From Anastatus disparis (taxonomy: Eukaryota > Arthropoda > Insecta > Hymenoptera > Eupelmidae): a DNA stretch of 64,000 nucleotides. This document shows positions 30,047 to 42,587 of the stretch, one piece after another (within the stretch, counting starts at the first letter, position 1; the number at the start of each line of letters is the position of its first letter). Under the pieces are notes generated by a model. It was not told the DNA's origin, searched no databases, and saw only the letters and a program-made list of their open reading frames with translations. The translations under genes and the position numbers were made by a program. The stretch lies in NCBI GenBank assembly GCA_017163975.1, contig JAFFSR010000087.1, forward strand, positions 496,001 through 560,000, written 5' to 3'.

Positions 30047-32371
30047 GCATACTTAGATATTTCAACGCTGCGGCATGTAGCTGTACATACACATGTAAAA
30101 TCGACCAATGAGGAACAGCTATGAGTAGAAATCTTCGATAATCGATGTTTCTGCTGCGTGAAGCAACATAGCAACTTCGAATACAGTATAAAAATTTACT
30201 AGACTGATAGAGATAGAAGATCCGCGACCAAGAGTCGATTAAGCTGTCGATAGCGACTCATAACTGAAGAGATCAAAGTAGAAACTAAGACGTGGCGAGA
30301 AATAAGGATAGAAAATGAAGAGTAGCTAGGTGCAACAGAGATGGACAACAGAGCGAAGGGGAATGTGATTTCCTTCTTCTTGAAAGAGATCATTCTGGGA
30401 TCACAGTCGTTGAGTACACTCGAGTAAAGTTGAAACTCATCTTTTTTGTTGAATATTATCAGTGAAGCTAAGGAGTAAAAAGAGAAACGAGAGCAGAGAA
30501 GTCGTGGGCTAGATAAAAGGAAAAGGAGAAATAAAGGAAAAGAAAGAAGGCTGCGGTGAGACATTTCCAGAGACGATGACTCGGCGACCGGGTGCGACCA
30601 TCTCTTGGAACCAACATCGTTTCCGTTCTTTCGACCACTCTATTGTCTTCTTCTTCGACCAGCGTCACGTTCTTTTTTTGTTTTCGACTACTGAGAGGGA
30701 ATCTGCAGTAAAGCAACTGTAAATGGAATTCTACCAGCGGGTTAGCAAGTAAGAAATAGTATTTTCTAATTTTGTTGGTTTTCCTCGACACCTTTCTCGG
30801 TTCTCCTTAAGAGATATATTTTTGTGTTATTACCTTAATACGATAGAGTTTTTCTTGATTTCGATCGCGAGTAGATTAAAAGTAGAATCAGTGCGGTATA
30901 GTGGAAATACGAATAAAGACATTAAAAATAAAAATAAGTGTAAATTAAAAGAGAAAAGAAAAACCACGTGCGAAGGCGTTCATGCTTGGCGACGCGACGC
31001 CATTTTGCTTTATAAGTTAAACACGAAATTTGTAATTATTAAATTCAATTAAATCTCCTTTTATTATATTCTGATTGCTAACATTTATATTGCCGAAAAT
31101 TAGTTAAAGTGAAATAAATAGACGACGCGGTGGCCATCGTGAAATTGTGCGAGCAAAATAGCTTTACGTAGTTATTAATTAAAATATAAAGTTCCTATTT
31201 ATTTTATATATAATAGTGCGAGCAATATCGATATTAATTCTTTAAAAAGTTATTGAACTGCGAAGTATAAGTGTTGGGTTGTGCGACTGCGCGGTAAGGA
31301 AATCGAGCGACGCGTAATTTAAGTTACAAATAATTATTCTTTGTACGGTGTTAACCTAAAAGGTGATTAAATCGATTGCACGTCTAACGGATTTATAGAT
31401 TCTTTCATACACGGAATATTATAGGTCTTCCGCACACGCGCATAGCCTAAGTGTAGTAAAGCAATTAGAGCGGTGTTTCCTTTCTTGTTTTTTTCATTGT
31501 GATGTATAACGAAGTTTCTTTAAAATTGATAATATAAGAAGTTTAAAATTCTAGTTAAATAGAGAATCAACTGCTTATTTTTCCTCTTCCTCTTTTCAGG
31601 GCAAGAGTTATAAGTTAAAGAAAATTAATTATATCATTAATTTTTCTTGAATAATTAGAGTCATTCAATATCAATAGTATTTTTTGTTATATAAAGTTAA
31701 AATTTAATTGCTTTTATATATTAAACATTGCTCTTTTTAACTTATTTTTTTTACTTAATCATAAATTACATTGAAATTTTCTGGACTACTCTGATCGTTA
31801 TAGAACTAGCCTAAAACCCAAGGTAGGCCAGTAAGTATTGACCCCCTCTGCAGTTGCTCTACCCAGCTAGCTGAGCAGGGTTCACTGGTGCTCAATTGAA
31901 ATTAACTATAAATTTGTGAACCCAGATAAGTTCGTGGCTTCGGGGATTCACTCGGAGGTCCGGGGAATTTGCCACGTAACAAGCGTCAACAAGCATAGTC
32001 CATAAGAAGAACTAAAACTATATTACTATTTACAAAATTAATATTAAGTGGTGAGCTTCATATAAGTTCAAGATGTCTAGAGTATCCAGTTTGATTAGGA
32101 TTTCTCTGAGTACTGGGGTGTTACTTAGTATCCTGACAATCTCGTGTCAAAACGAATGTCAACTTTGTGAACGTCGGGAGAGTCACCCTGTGAGTTCAAG
32201 TGACCGAATTCCGGACGAACGCATACATACTTGATGGAATTCTTTTAAACTCCCTATGTACTTATAAATAAGCTTTTTTTTAGGCAAGCTGTAAATTGGA
32301 CCGCCATTGCTGTTATAATCGTCGCATACTTTACGACGGCTGTCGTTTTGTGAGATCTGTGTTTACTTAAA
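30046..32371. other. Gene-free stretch with a possible plus-strand promoter
   Basis: A CCAAT box (30104-30108), a GATAATCGATG motif (about 30138) and TATAAAAA (30187-30194) are correctly ordered for a plus-strand promoter starting near 30215, but no convincing coding sequence follows in 2 kb. The ORFs at 30199-30791 on the minus strand are low-complexity. The left end of Gypsy element B could not be fixed here. Confidence 0.3.
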
Positions 32372-32621
32372 TCACCTCGTTACCTTCGGCGACTGCCGGT
32401 ATTCTTCAAGGTCAAGCAGCACCAAAAAGCAGTCTGCTTTTTGCTGTTGGCAAGTTATACGATTTTGGAACTTCTTGAAGGCTCCTGTCCAACTTAAAAA
32501 CCTCCATGTTCCCCGCGGAAGAACACGGATTAAAATATTTACACGGTGCCCGTTTTTTTTATCTGTTAACAACGCGTTTTAGCTTAAATTATAGATGTTT
32601 TGTTTATTTGTTTCTATAGCG

Positions 32622-33761
32622 CTATGTTTCTAGGATCCTTGATGTAAATCCTTGTCCAATATTCGGTAGGTGCCCTAAATCAAGCATACTGTCAAAAAGG
32701 TAACCCCCGAATTTAGCATAGTCAATGACGTCTTCATCATGTACTCTAACCAGTTCACCTGCGTAATTGCTAAGTGGGCTTGGTACGTCTGAATCGCTAA
32801 AGGATTTTTTTAAGAACGCTTGTGGTTTTTTCACGAAGTCGCTCTTGTGTCCATGCACCAAGTTATTATTATGGCTTTCTTTCGCCGATGGTAGTGAACC
32901 TGTTGCCCATTCTACCATGTTATACAATAGTGACTCTAGATCACCGCTGGCTAAATAAATCCCATAGTGTGCGTGCTAGCTTTTGTATTTTAGCTCACCC
33001 CATTGAGTGTCTGCACTACTTGCTTTTACTGGTTGAACATGGAGTGGCATTATCTGACTATAGTCGCTGAGGTAAATTTTTTCCTCATTTTTTGGAGTCG
33101 AATAGGATATTCGATGATTTGATGTCAACGTAGGCATACTTGTTGTTGTGTAAAAATTCTAATACAAGCAACACCTGCCAGGCGATACTGTATACCTCGT
33201 GCAAGGGAAGTCTGTTATTATTTTTGTATAACTTTTCTTGCAAACTTTCTCCGTACCTTTCTAGAATTAGGAACTCGCAGTGTCGCTCTTTATTTAAGAA
33301 ACTGCCAGTGGCCAGGAATCTAGGGATTCCGAATGATGGCACCTTTTCTGCATCCACCCACTGCTTTATCCTCGTTTCATTTCCATTTTTGGAGTAAAAA
33401 GTACGTTCGGTAGCTAAGTATTCCTTCTTGAACAGCTCTACCTTGCAGATAGCCGGTGGTCTGTCACGGTTTTCGTGACTTAAAGGAACTACCTCTACAA
33501 TCCAACTAGACTTTCCCTTGTGCAGGGTTTTTCCTGTTGACCATTTTTCTGTCTTAGTGTCGGCAATAATAAGTCCCGCGGGGATGGCTGGCATCTTTCT
33601 TGTAAGAGCCAATGCCTCTTTTGCCGCATACAGGCTTTGTTAGCCCTTTTGCCAGGCTTAGTAGCTTTTGAAGGTTTCGAAACCGCTTTTTTTTGCTTAA
33701 CTGGTTTCACACGTTTGTGAACAGTCTTTTGCTTCTGCTTATTTGTATTGCGTTCGTGCAA
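32622..33761 (-). pseudogene. VRK-like protein kinase, joined to the 3' end of Gypsy B
   Basis: Minus-strand frames cover most of a VRK (CK1-group Ser/Thr) kinase. A Lys-rich leader (33612-33761) is followed by IPAGLIIADTKTEKW, ICKVELFKKE (the Lys of the N-lobe), FGIPRFLATGSF, FLILERYGESLQEKL, AWQVLLVLEFLHNNK, the catalytic loop AYVDIKSSNILF, and, after frame breaks near 33090 and 32970, YNMVEWATGSLP and VKKPQAFLKKSFSDSD of the C-lobe. Oddities: the loop His is Tyr, the DYG-type motif reads SDYS, and the Gly-rich loop is not recognisable. A functional kinase phosphorylates chromatin proteins in the nucleus; this copy is probably inactive. It follows the integrase of Gypsy B in the same orientation, without introns. 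Confidence 0.7.
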
Positions 33762-33779
33762 TATCTCCTCATCAATGTC

Positions 33780-34863
33780 ACTGGATGGAAGTGAGTAAGC
33801 CTGAGCCTCTTCCGAATTATCCGTAAGTATATCATCGTGAGGACTGCCCTATGAGCCCGGATCAACATTCGAACGCGTTGGTATTTCGATGCTCCTTTTC
33901 AGGTTAGTTTTTGGCCTAGGTGGCTCATGAACTTGTACTAGTTCTCTTTGAGTTTGCACCTAGCTCTGATCGTCCTGAGCATCACACTCTGGTTGATCCT
34001 CATACACGAAATATGCGGGTTTAAGCAATTCAGCTGCGACCGTCTTATGGGAGTTTTTAAGTTCAATGACGAAGTTTTTTCCGTTGTTTTACCTGCTAGT
34101 GACCCTGTTTGGACCTGCATGGGGTCTGTCAAGTGTTGGTTTAATGGCTTTTACCTTCAAAAATACGTAAGAGCAATCTTTTAAATCCTTGTAGACAAAT
34201 GTCTTACCGGTCATGTTATGGCTGACTGGTACAGGCTTGAAACGATTCATATATTCTCTAAACTCGTCTAAAAATGCAGATCTGTCAGGTTTCGGTTCTG
34301 ATAAAGCGACGAATTTACGAGAAACTCTCAGACCGGTACCATAAACAAAATCTGCTGGACATGCGTGCGTGTCTATACGAACGCTAGTCCGTAAGCCAAG
34401 TAACACAAATGGAAGTGTGTCTATCCAGTCACTGTTATCCGTGTGGTACCTTAGTGTAGCCTTCAAGGATCTGTGTCAACGTTTAACCAAGCCGTTTGCT
34501 TGAGGGTGGTACGCTGCAGTTCGAACTCTCAAACTACCCAACGTCTCGAGCAGTTGCAAGGAGTTGTGACTCGAATTGCTGCCCTTGATCAGTTGTTATA
34601 ATCTCAGGTTAGCCATATCTAGCCACCCAAGCACTGAAAAAGGTTTTCGCTACCGTAGGAGTAGTTGTGTCCTTAATCGGTAAAGCTTCAGGCCACCTTG
34701 TGAACCTGTCCAGCATAGTGAGGAGATACTTGTACCCTCTGCATACGGGTAGTGGTCCCACTATGTCTATGTGCACATGAGAGAATCTTGAATCAGGAAC
34801 TAAAAAATGTTCTGGCAAGAATTTATTGTGTCGCGAAGTTTTACATTGCATGACATTTAACAC
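33780..34863 (-). pseudogene. Gypsy B integrase
   Basis: The 34609-34863 frame has [20 protein letters not shown] with the first catalytic Asp and [11 protein letters not shown]. The 34089-34466 frame covers LRTSVRIDTHACPADFVYG. Further on, a GP-N-RV segment and LLKPAYF form the GPY/F-type C-terminal module (about 34000-34120). The second Asp and the catalytic Glu fall in the broken zone 34467-34608. An acidic tail then runs into the Lys-rich leader of the kinase. Confidence 0.7.
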
Positions 34864-35026
34864 AATACTTGCACCATTTTGCTATGTCTCTGTACATATT
34901 CGGCCAGACGAACTTTTGGCGGATTAAAGAATCAGTGACTTTTGCGCCTGGGTGTGAATTTCGATGGTATAAATGAAAAATTTCCTGCCTTAATACTCTT
35001 GGAATGTATAGTCGAATGATCTGATT

Positions 35027-36499
35027 CTAGATATTACAAAAGAGAGGAACATCGTCTTGACCCCATGTTAACTTTTGTAACTTGAGGGGATGTTTACCAT
35101 CTCGTAGGATCTGCTGCAGCTGTTCATCGTTCGCTTGCTCATTGCTGAGCATAGCCAGATCGAAGAGCTGAGGCATGCTGAAAGCGTCTATATTAGCCTT
35201 CAGGTCCTTTATGGTCGGATCATCATGATCAATCTCCAGGCTATCGATGTTGAAGATACTGGCTGGGCTCATTTCGTCTATTCGTGACAGAGCATCAGCG
35301 ACAATATTTTCCTCACCTTTTATGTAGCAAAGTTCAGCGTTAAACTGTGATAAATAGGTGAACTGCCTTACTTTTCTCGCGTTCGCTTTCTTTAGACTTT
35401 GTGACATCGCAAATGTTAGCGGCTTGTGATCTGTCAAAATCTTAAATTGTCGAGTTTCGACAAAATAATGGAAATATTTGACTGCTTCGAACACCGCCGT
35501 TAGTTCGCGATCGTATGCTGAATATTTCAGCTGCGCAGTGGTGAATTTGCACGAGAAAAAAGCCAGCGGTTTCCAAAAGCCGTTGAATTTCTGCTCAAGT
35601 ACTGCACCCATTGCGAAGTCGGATGCATCAGTTACGATGCGGGTTTCGGCTTCAGCATGCGGATAGGCGAGATATGTCACGTTTGCCAAATCTTTTTTTG
35701 TTTGTTTAAACGCAGCTTCACTCTGTGTACCCCAATGATTGGGTCTTTTATCTTTTTTCTTCGCTCCTTTAAGTAGTTCGTTTAAAGGTCTATGCACTTC
35801 TGCTGCTCTGGGTACACACTTCCTATAAATATGCATGCCCATATATCGTCGAAGCTTATCAACCGTTTTGGGTTTTGGATAATCCAAGATAGCTTTTACT
35901 TTATGCTTGGCAGGTTTACACCCTTGTTCGTCAACCGTATGGCCAAGGATATCTAGTTGATCTACACCAAATGCACATTTGTCCACGTTGAGCAACAGGT
36001 GGGTTTCTTCGAGCCGTTTCAATACCTCATTCAAATGTCGCTCGTGCTCGTCGTGGCTGGCAGAAGCGATAAGTATGTCGTCTATGTAGACGAATATATA
36101 GTCCAGGTCTCCCAGAGCGTGATTTACATAACGCTGGAACGTTTGTGCCGCATTACGGAGTCCAAAGGTCATTACTTTTTACTCGAAAAGCCCGAACGGT
36201 GTAATAACTGCCGTTTTAGATCTGTCTGCTTCCGCTACGAGTATCTGGTAGTATGCTTTCTTAAGATCGAGCGAAGTAAAAATCCTTTTACCGCTCAAGA
36301 AAGCTTGGAAGTCATGTAAATGAGGCACAGGATAACGGTCCGATACAGTGATCTTATTGAGGGCATGGTAATCGCCGCATATCCTCCACTGACCGTCCTT
36401 TTTGGGGATCATGTGAATGGGACTTGCCCATGGACTAGATGAAGGTTGACAAATACCTTCTTCGCATAATTGCTGGAATTCGGCCTTTGCTGCCGCCAT
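35027..36499 (-). pseudogene. Gypsy B reverse transcriptase and RNase H
   Basis: 36179-36499 holds the RT N-terminal blocks (ASPIHMIPKKDGQWRICGDY, FTSLDLKKAYYQI). One stop codon separates it from 35027-36172, which starts MTFGLRNAAQTFQR and carries FVYIDDILIAS with the catalytic YIDD, then LGHTVDEQG, and the RNase H motifs VTDASDFAMGAV, YDRELTAV and LTDHKPL, ending with VADALSRI. All catalytic Asp residues are visible. The synthesis of cDNA would occur in virus-like particles. It is the best preserved pol gene in the window. Confidence 0.85.
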
Positions 36500-36749
36500 T
36501 TTCTCTGGACCTAACCTTTTTGCGCGTTATGCAATTGGTGGTGCATTCGTTTTGATGTAGTAGTGCACTCCTCTGTCTTGCAGAGGTGCAGACTGTTCCA
36601 TATCCAGTACCCTAGGGTATCGATTTAACACGTGCGCAAAGTTGTTTGACGGGTTTACTAAAGATACTTTAACGTACTTTACAATTTTTTCGATTGCCTG
36701 TACTGCTTTCATTGTTTTACCATCAATCAGCTTTCTGAGCTGTAAATCT

Positions 36750-37054
36750 GGCAACAGATGGTAGTATTTCAGCAGGTCACCGCCTAATATAAGATATTGA
36801 ACATCCACAATTATAAATTTTCATGGTAACTTTCTTTTAAGTCCCAGGTCTAAGCTTAAACTCTCAACACCATATGTGTTGATAATTGTTTTGTTTGTTG
36901 CGTATAACCTTATCTGCGGAGTTTTCCTTAGTTTGCGGTTTCTGCGTGGCAATAACGAAACTTCGGCTCCCGTGTCTATTAAAAATAATTCTTTTAAGTT
37001 CTTGTCTTCGACGTGAAGGCGGGCTGATGGACACTCTACTTCAAGGGTGTCCAT
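36750..37054 (-). pseudogene. Gypsy B aspartic protease
   Basis: ELFLIDTGAEVSLLP gives the DTG active site at about 36980, and ILGGDLLKYYHLLPDLQ (36527-36808 frame) is the conserved C-terminal motif. A frame break lies near 36815. Confidence 0.75.
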
Positions 37055-37202
37055 CTGGGACAGGCAGAGTCCACTCGTTTCCCGAGTTCTGTTTTCTTTT
37101 GCCTAGTCTAGATCTAAGCAGATCCTCTAAGGGGCATGAACCTTCACAGTCACGTGCCTTCTCACCATAAGTGCGGTGGTAATAACAGAGCTCAGATGTG
37201 CC

Positions 37203-38346
37203 TTATTTGTTTAATGCCTGGCCATTTGAACGTCTATTTTGATTGTTCAAACTTTTGCTTCTAGCTTTATAAGTTTGATTTTTCTTGACACGTTCTTGAC
37301 TACGGTTTCTATTTCGCTTGTAAACTGTTTGTTGATAATTGCCATTTTTCTCGAGAGTTTCTATACGAGCTTCTAGATCAGAATCTACGACCTCATCTAT
37401 AGAAAGCTCGTTGACAGATTTACGTACCATAACTGGCTCTTTTGCCAGTGTTTCCCATGCAAAATCTGCTTGGTCTAACAACAGTTGTTCTGGTAATAGA
37501 GCAGCATTTGCTCCTAAGTACAGGATCATTTCCATAGGCAATTTTTCCTTCTATATTTTTATTATTGTACTTTTTGGTACATTTGCATCTGCTAGATCAA
37601 CTAATTTCCTGAAAAAATCTGAAGGGCGAAGAGGGCCCATTTTCAGACCTGAGAAGAGTTCACCCAATTTTTGCTCTTCTGAGATGATGTACATTTTCCC
37701 AATGTGTGTTGTATGTGTGATGTAGTAATTTTCCCAATTACTCCCTGGTCGTGAATGATTGGGCAGCTGAGAATATGACACAGTTGTCGCTGTGGGCATA
37801 CTAGAGCAAACATACACCGTATTGGTGTTACTTTCAGAACCTGATGGTCGTTCTGCACTCAAGCCCAAGTCGATAAAAGATGGTCTTTCCGTTATGTTCG
37901 ATTGAACATTAAGTATGTTATTACTGAAACCGTTATCAGTCGGATTTTGCGACGGAACTGTATTTCGAATGTTGCGAGTTTCGTTGTACGTGTTGTTTCC
38001 GTTCGAACAACCTGCACCGTTTATTGAATTAAGAGCTACCTGACTTTGAGCTAGAGTTCTCAGCATTTGCTGAATTTGAGCCAAACCATTTTCCACGGCA
38101 TCTAATTTTGACTGTTGATTATTAAACTGTTCTTGTAAGAACCTGTGCGAACACGTCTGATTATCACTAACTAAGCTACCCTGACTAATGTTTCCTGAGT
38201 TGCTCACGGGTACTCTGAGTGTCTGATTTGCATTTTCTCTATTCATGCGAGATGGATTACCATCATTTGCATTCGTAGTTGGTACCTCATCTATATTCCC
38301 TACTCTAGAAACCTCACTCGGCTGTATTATTTTCCGTAGGAGCCAT
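37203..38346 (-). pseudogene. Gypsy B gag
   Basis: An Asn/Ser-rich N-terminal part (37551-38246) with a Gln-rich helix is followed by a capsid segment (WENYYITHTTHIG, FSGLKMGPLRPSDFFRKLVDLA) and, after a break near 37545, a C-terminal basic tail. The first ATG of the gag reading lies at 38346, followed by a frame break before 38246. No zinc knuckle was seen. Confidence 0.6.
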
Positions 38347-38800
38347 CCTATTATACACAGTGTTCCTTCTAGTTTTGGAAAGTCTTATTTCTTGGGAGCG
38401 CTTTAGTGTCATTTATGATTTTTTTACGTAATTCGCAAGTTAACACACCTGCGCTTGGACCCACACTCACAATCGGTCCAACACGCCACGCCACAATTCT
38501 TAATGACTCATAAAATCCACTCTCACACTGAAACTGGGAATTACAGATTTGTGAACGTGCTTATTTATAAAAACAAACAATGTCGACACTAAAAAATGGC
38601 TATGAGCAACGCATGGTCACGTCAATGTCCAGAGGTTCAAAGCACGCAACTTGAAAAGGCGGACACAAACACACCACTAGAAGTCAAGCACACGATCCTA
38701 AACTTTATACAACGTTCACTCCTCTGCTGGCTCTTATTTTGTTACTCTACTTGGTAGAGGTTTGCTTTGCACGCTTACGCTTTTTCCAACGCGAATCTAA

Positions 38801-39437
38801 GGGTGAAATCAGATGGAGCGGAAAATAGATGACGGAACGTCACAAAACATTCATTCCGTCGCCTTGTTTTCCGTCAAATTTTTTCCCTATATTCACATGG
38901 CGCGGAATGTAGCTGAAAAATTGTTAAAAATAGCATACAAATGTATCCGCGAATTTTAAATTAACAACAAAAATGTTAAAAAAGTTGGAAATAATCACCT
39001 ATTGTTATTGTAATGAGATTCTTTTTTTATAAAAATAAAATATAGTTTGTTATTATAACCAAATATTTCAATTAACATCATTATTTTTTAATTATAAAAT
39101 TGCTAATCAACGTCACAGAACTTCTATTCCGCTCCATGTGAATATAGGGAAACAAATTTGACGGGATAATAGAAGCGTCACAGACTTTTTGAAATTGTTT
39201 AAACAAATAGTTAACCAAAATAGAATTTAAAAGTTTGATTGAAATTAAAAGTACAGCTATGGAAAGCAAATTAAAAATATTACGTGAGGTTATTGAAGCA
39301 CTAATAATTTTTTTAAACAAAATAAAAATTGATGTCGTCTATTACGTCGTCTTTACTCCGTTGGCGGAATACAAAGATGCGGAATTGAGGTTCTGTGACG
39401 TTCCGTCGCCTATTTTCCGCTCCATTTGATTTCACCC
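38801..39437. mobile_element. PIF/Harbinger-like MITE
   Basis: GGGTGAAATCAGATGGAGCG starts at 38801 and its inverse ends at 39437. Arms of ~45 bases include GACGGAACGTCACA. TAA lies on each side (38798-38800, 39438-39440) as a 3-bp target duplication. GGG ends plus a TWA target fit PIF/Harbinger. An inner inverted pair (CCCTATATTCACATGGCGCGGAA near 38883 and near 39130) is also present. Confidence 0.8.
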
Positions 39438-39539
39438 TAACCTCACTAACTTACCGGAACCGAGCGCAAAAAAAAAAAATATCAGAGCAAGCAATACGAA
39501 CCGCGAACCGGGGCTTGTTTGTGCTAAATTACGCACCTA

Positions 39540-39839
39540 CACTGAAAAGAAAGTGGTGGACTACCAGTCCCACGAAGTACTTCTGCTTTACCAAACAGTA
39601 AGCATGCAAATCTTTTCTCTGGTGGCGAGTGTGATGCCCCACAGAAGAAGCTAACCGTTCTTTTTGCGGGGCTTCTCAGTTCCCACTCGCGTCAGATTGT
39701 GCTCTCTCCGATGTGAAGTGAAGCTCTTTTGCCACAGAGGCACTACTGTTCTCTTGCAGCGAGACTCCATGTATACGAACTTAAGAGAGCGTGGTTCGAC
39801 TACCGGTAGTTCAGCTACACTACCATTTATTTTTCAGTG
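39540..39839. mobile_element. CACTGAAAA element, copy 1
   Basis: The ~300-bp sequence starts CACTGAAAAGAAAGTGG and ends ATTTATTTTTCAGTG. A close relative lies in reverse orientation at 49113-49401. The core is GC-richer (GATGCCCCACAGAAGAAGC) and has no gene. Confidence 0.8.
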
Positions 39840-40241
39840 TACTTATTTTTAATAAGTCGCTTTTTACTTTTACTTAGCTATTAACACTGTATATTATAAA
39901 TTACCCAGTTCGCGCCTCGCAATTTAAAAAACAAAGAATTTACTTCAAACTTTGGTTTTCTTTCTCAAAAAAAATCAAATACATTTTATTTATATTAAAG
40001 CAAAATCTTGCTCTGCACAAATATATAATTTAGTTTTTCTGGCGTTTCCTTTAGAATAATAATTTAAAACTTAAAAATTACAATTTAATACTATCAAATT
40101 CTTTTCCGTCTTATCGATTTCAATTATCACCGATTTTTATCACAAAATATAATCATTTAAATTTTATTTCATTTAAACGAAAAATTATTCTTCAAAAATT
40201 AAAAATATTCAATTTCGAAAAATTAAGTTTTATTAACAAGG

Positions 40242-40372
40242 CGAAGAGAGAGAAAGCCTCTATTTTGGTACGTGCTGTCTCTCTTTAGCCTGATTTGATT
40301 GGCTGCTTCTGTTCCCCACTAAGAAAGTGAGAGAGATAGCACGTACCAAAATAGAGGCTTTTTCTCTCTTCG
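40242..40372. repeat. Foldback, 53-bp arms
   Basis: CGAAGAGAGAGAAAGCCTCT, ATTTTGGTACGTGCTGTCTC and their inverses flank a 30-base centre. It is a likely MITE. Confidence 0.75.
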
Positions 40373-40860
40373 ACTTGTAACGCAGTTAATAGCTGGGAGG
40401 CTTCCTTCAGTAGTATATGTTCGAAGGGCATCATAGAGACCCTCCGAATAGAATGGAATAGACGAAATATCTTTTAATAAACGCTATATAATATTTTAAA
40501 TAAATAGATACATCCTTAATTATAGAAAAAATACGCAATGATAGCTTAATTAGTTATTTAAAGACTATTTCAATAATATACAATAATATTTTTATTTTTT
40601 TATTGATGATTTCAAATTTTTTTTGTCTATTCTACTGGTTTTTCTCTCCATGTGACCGTTGGAGGCAAGAAATCTGTGGAGTAGAAAGAAGATGCATGCG
40701 TATTGGCTTGCGTAAAAATAAAAATAACCTATTTTAAAGTTGTAACTCATACAGAGGGCTCATATTTTCATCATATTCCAATTTTTACATTAATAAAATA
40801 TTGCAATCAAAATTTAAAAAAAAGTCAGTGTACTTACTTCGTTTCGTTATTCGCTCTTTT

Positions 40861-40997
40861 ATTCCACAGAGGAGTTGCTCTGGAGCGATCAACTTACTTA
40901 TCGATGTATGCCATCTTTGTTCAGTACATTGATTTCATATCTTCTATCTCTGTGATACAGAGTTGTGCAATTTTCTAGAGCAACCCCTCTGTGGAAT
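40861..40997. repeat. Foldback with ATTCCACAGAGGAGTTGCTC ends
   Basis: ATTCCACAGAGGAGTTGCTC and GAGCAACCCCTCTGTGGAAT bound 137 bases. It is a likely miniature element. Confidence 0.7.
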
Positions 40998-41670
40998 AGA
41001 GAATAGAATTCTATTTTGCGCATAAAACTTGTCGAATAGCTCTGATTGGCTGTTTCTATTACGCATCGGCTATTCGGCAGTCTCTATTTTACCCATCTGC
41101 TTGCACCCTAAAATGTAATCGAACAAAGTTTCAATAACAAATCTTTTTCCTCGATAGGTTATTAAACGAAGGATAAAAATCAAGCTATACATCTAATAGC
41201 AATACAATAAAAATAAACAATACGCAAATGTGTATGAATATTTTTAAGTTTTATGAATAATGTTGATCGATTCAAATTGTATTTTACAAATTTATCTAAG
41301 AATCTGAGATTTATTAGAGAAGTAAATATAAATAAAGTGTAAATTTATGACAATATGAGTGTTTCAGAGACAAAATATTGCTTTTAATAATTTTTATTTT
41401 TCTTAAATATCTTTTATCTCTGAGGTTATACATTTTTTTATTACATTATTTAGAAATATGAAAATTTTCAGTGCTGCCTTTAAAATTTTAATAATGAAAA
41501 AAATAAATTGTTCTAATTTGTTACATTATTTTTGTTAATCATTTATTTAAAAAAATAAGAAGATAGATAATTAAGAATGATCATTATAATTATATTAGTT
41601 AGTTATAATACAAAAATATTTGAAACTAACTTTAACATGACCAAATTAATTTCTGTTATTTGTTAACGAT

Positions 41671-42458
41671 ATGGCTACATTTGTGAGCGAATCAACAAAT
41701 AATCAAGTCCATTCATGTAAAATATTGATCATTGGTGCTGGAATAGCTGGGCTTTCTGCTGCTGATCATCTTGTAAAAAATGCTGAATCTGACTTTCTCA
41801 TTGTTGAAGCTCGTTCACGTATTGGAGGACGAATTGCAACTGTTGATATTGGTAAATTCATCACATTCTTATGGTTAACAATTTTCTATTTTTAATTATT
41901 TCTACTATCATTAATAGGTGACAAAAAGGTAGAATTAGGTGCTAATTGGATTCATGGAGTTTTGGGTAATCCAATTTTTGAATTAGCTATTGCTAATGAT
42001 CTTGTTAATATTATGAGTATTCCAAGACCTCATAAAATTATTGCTGTATTGGAAGATGGCAAACAAATATCATTCTCTATTTTAGAAGAAATTTATGCAG
42101 CATATGTTTGCTTTCTAAAAAAATGTGAAGAATATTTTTTAAGTCCTTATAGTCCACCAGAAGGTATCAATAGTGTAGGAGAACACATTACTTTTGAAAC
42201 TAATCTTTATTTAATATCTTTGACACCTGAAGATAAAAAAATAAGACAGTTACTTTTTGATTGTTTACTTAAAAGAGAAACATGTATTACTGGCTGCGAT
42301 AATATGAGAGAAATTGATCTTCTAGAAATGGGATCATACACTGAACTTCAAGGAGGGAACATAAGTTTGCCTAACGGATATAGCTCTATTTTAGATCCTG
42401 TTTGTAAGCATATACCCAAAAATAAAATTCTTACTCAACATGTTATTAGAAAAATAAG
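41671..42458 (+). CDS. Polyamine (spermine/N1-acetyl) oxidase-like gene, first two exons
   Basis: Exon 1 (41671-41851) encodes CKILIIGAGIAGLSAADHL, the GxGxxG Rossmann motif that binds FAD, then VEARSRIGGR, the second FAD contact. The 66-bp intron (41852-41917; donor GTAAAT, acceptor TAATAG) restores DIGDKKVELGANWIHG, a signature of the flavin amine oxidase family. Exon 2 ends at a GTAATA donor after 42458. The ~240 residues cover the N-terminal half (FAD and start of substrate domain); the C-terminal FAD-binding part (usually GE-x-T) was not found to 64000. The family oxidises polyamines in peroxisomes or cytosol. It is a truncated gene or one with a very long transposon-filled intron. ATG 41671 is preceded by an AT-rich leader. 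Confidence 0.8.
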
Positions 42459-42587
42459 GTAATAAAATTTCCAACTAAAAATTTTTCTTTTTTTTTATCT
42501 TATTAAAATTAGTTAAGTGATTTTTTAAAACTGATAATTTGTAAGAATTTAAATTTTAAAAAGCTTGACTTTTGATTATTTACAATT

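Larger units (their letters stand above)
32622..38346 (-). mobile_element. Ty3/Gypsy element B with kinase in env position
   Basis: The order on the minus strand is gag (38346-37203), protease (37054-36750), RT/RNase H (36499-35027), integrase (34863-33938) and a kinase (33761-32622). Several frames are broken, yet RT/RNase H is open for 381 codons. No LTR pair was found; candidate flanks at 31800-32370 and 38350-38800 share no clear repeat. The element may have lost its LTRs or extends differently from this estimate. Confidence 0.7.
39840..41670. other. Gene-free stretch with two foldback sequences
   Basis: Besides the hairpins at 40242-40372 and 40861-40997 the DNA is AT-rich. The promoter of the oxidase gene at 41671 must lie near the end of this stretch but no clear TATA box was fixed. 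Confidence 0.5.

Noticed and set aside
28808..30174. ORFs with YIYIYI runs
   Set aside because: They come from the TA microsatellite and the long inverted repeat.
30199..30791. Minus-strand ORFs with Ser/Leu/Phe runs
   Set aside because: Low-complexity composition, no domain, and a possible plus-strand promoter overlaps them.
31785..32370. Left LTR of Gypsy element B
   Set aside because: No matching repeat was found near 38350-38800, so an LTR cannot be claimed.
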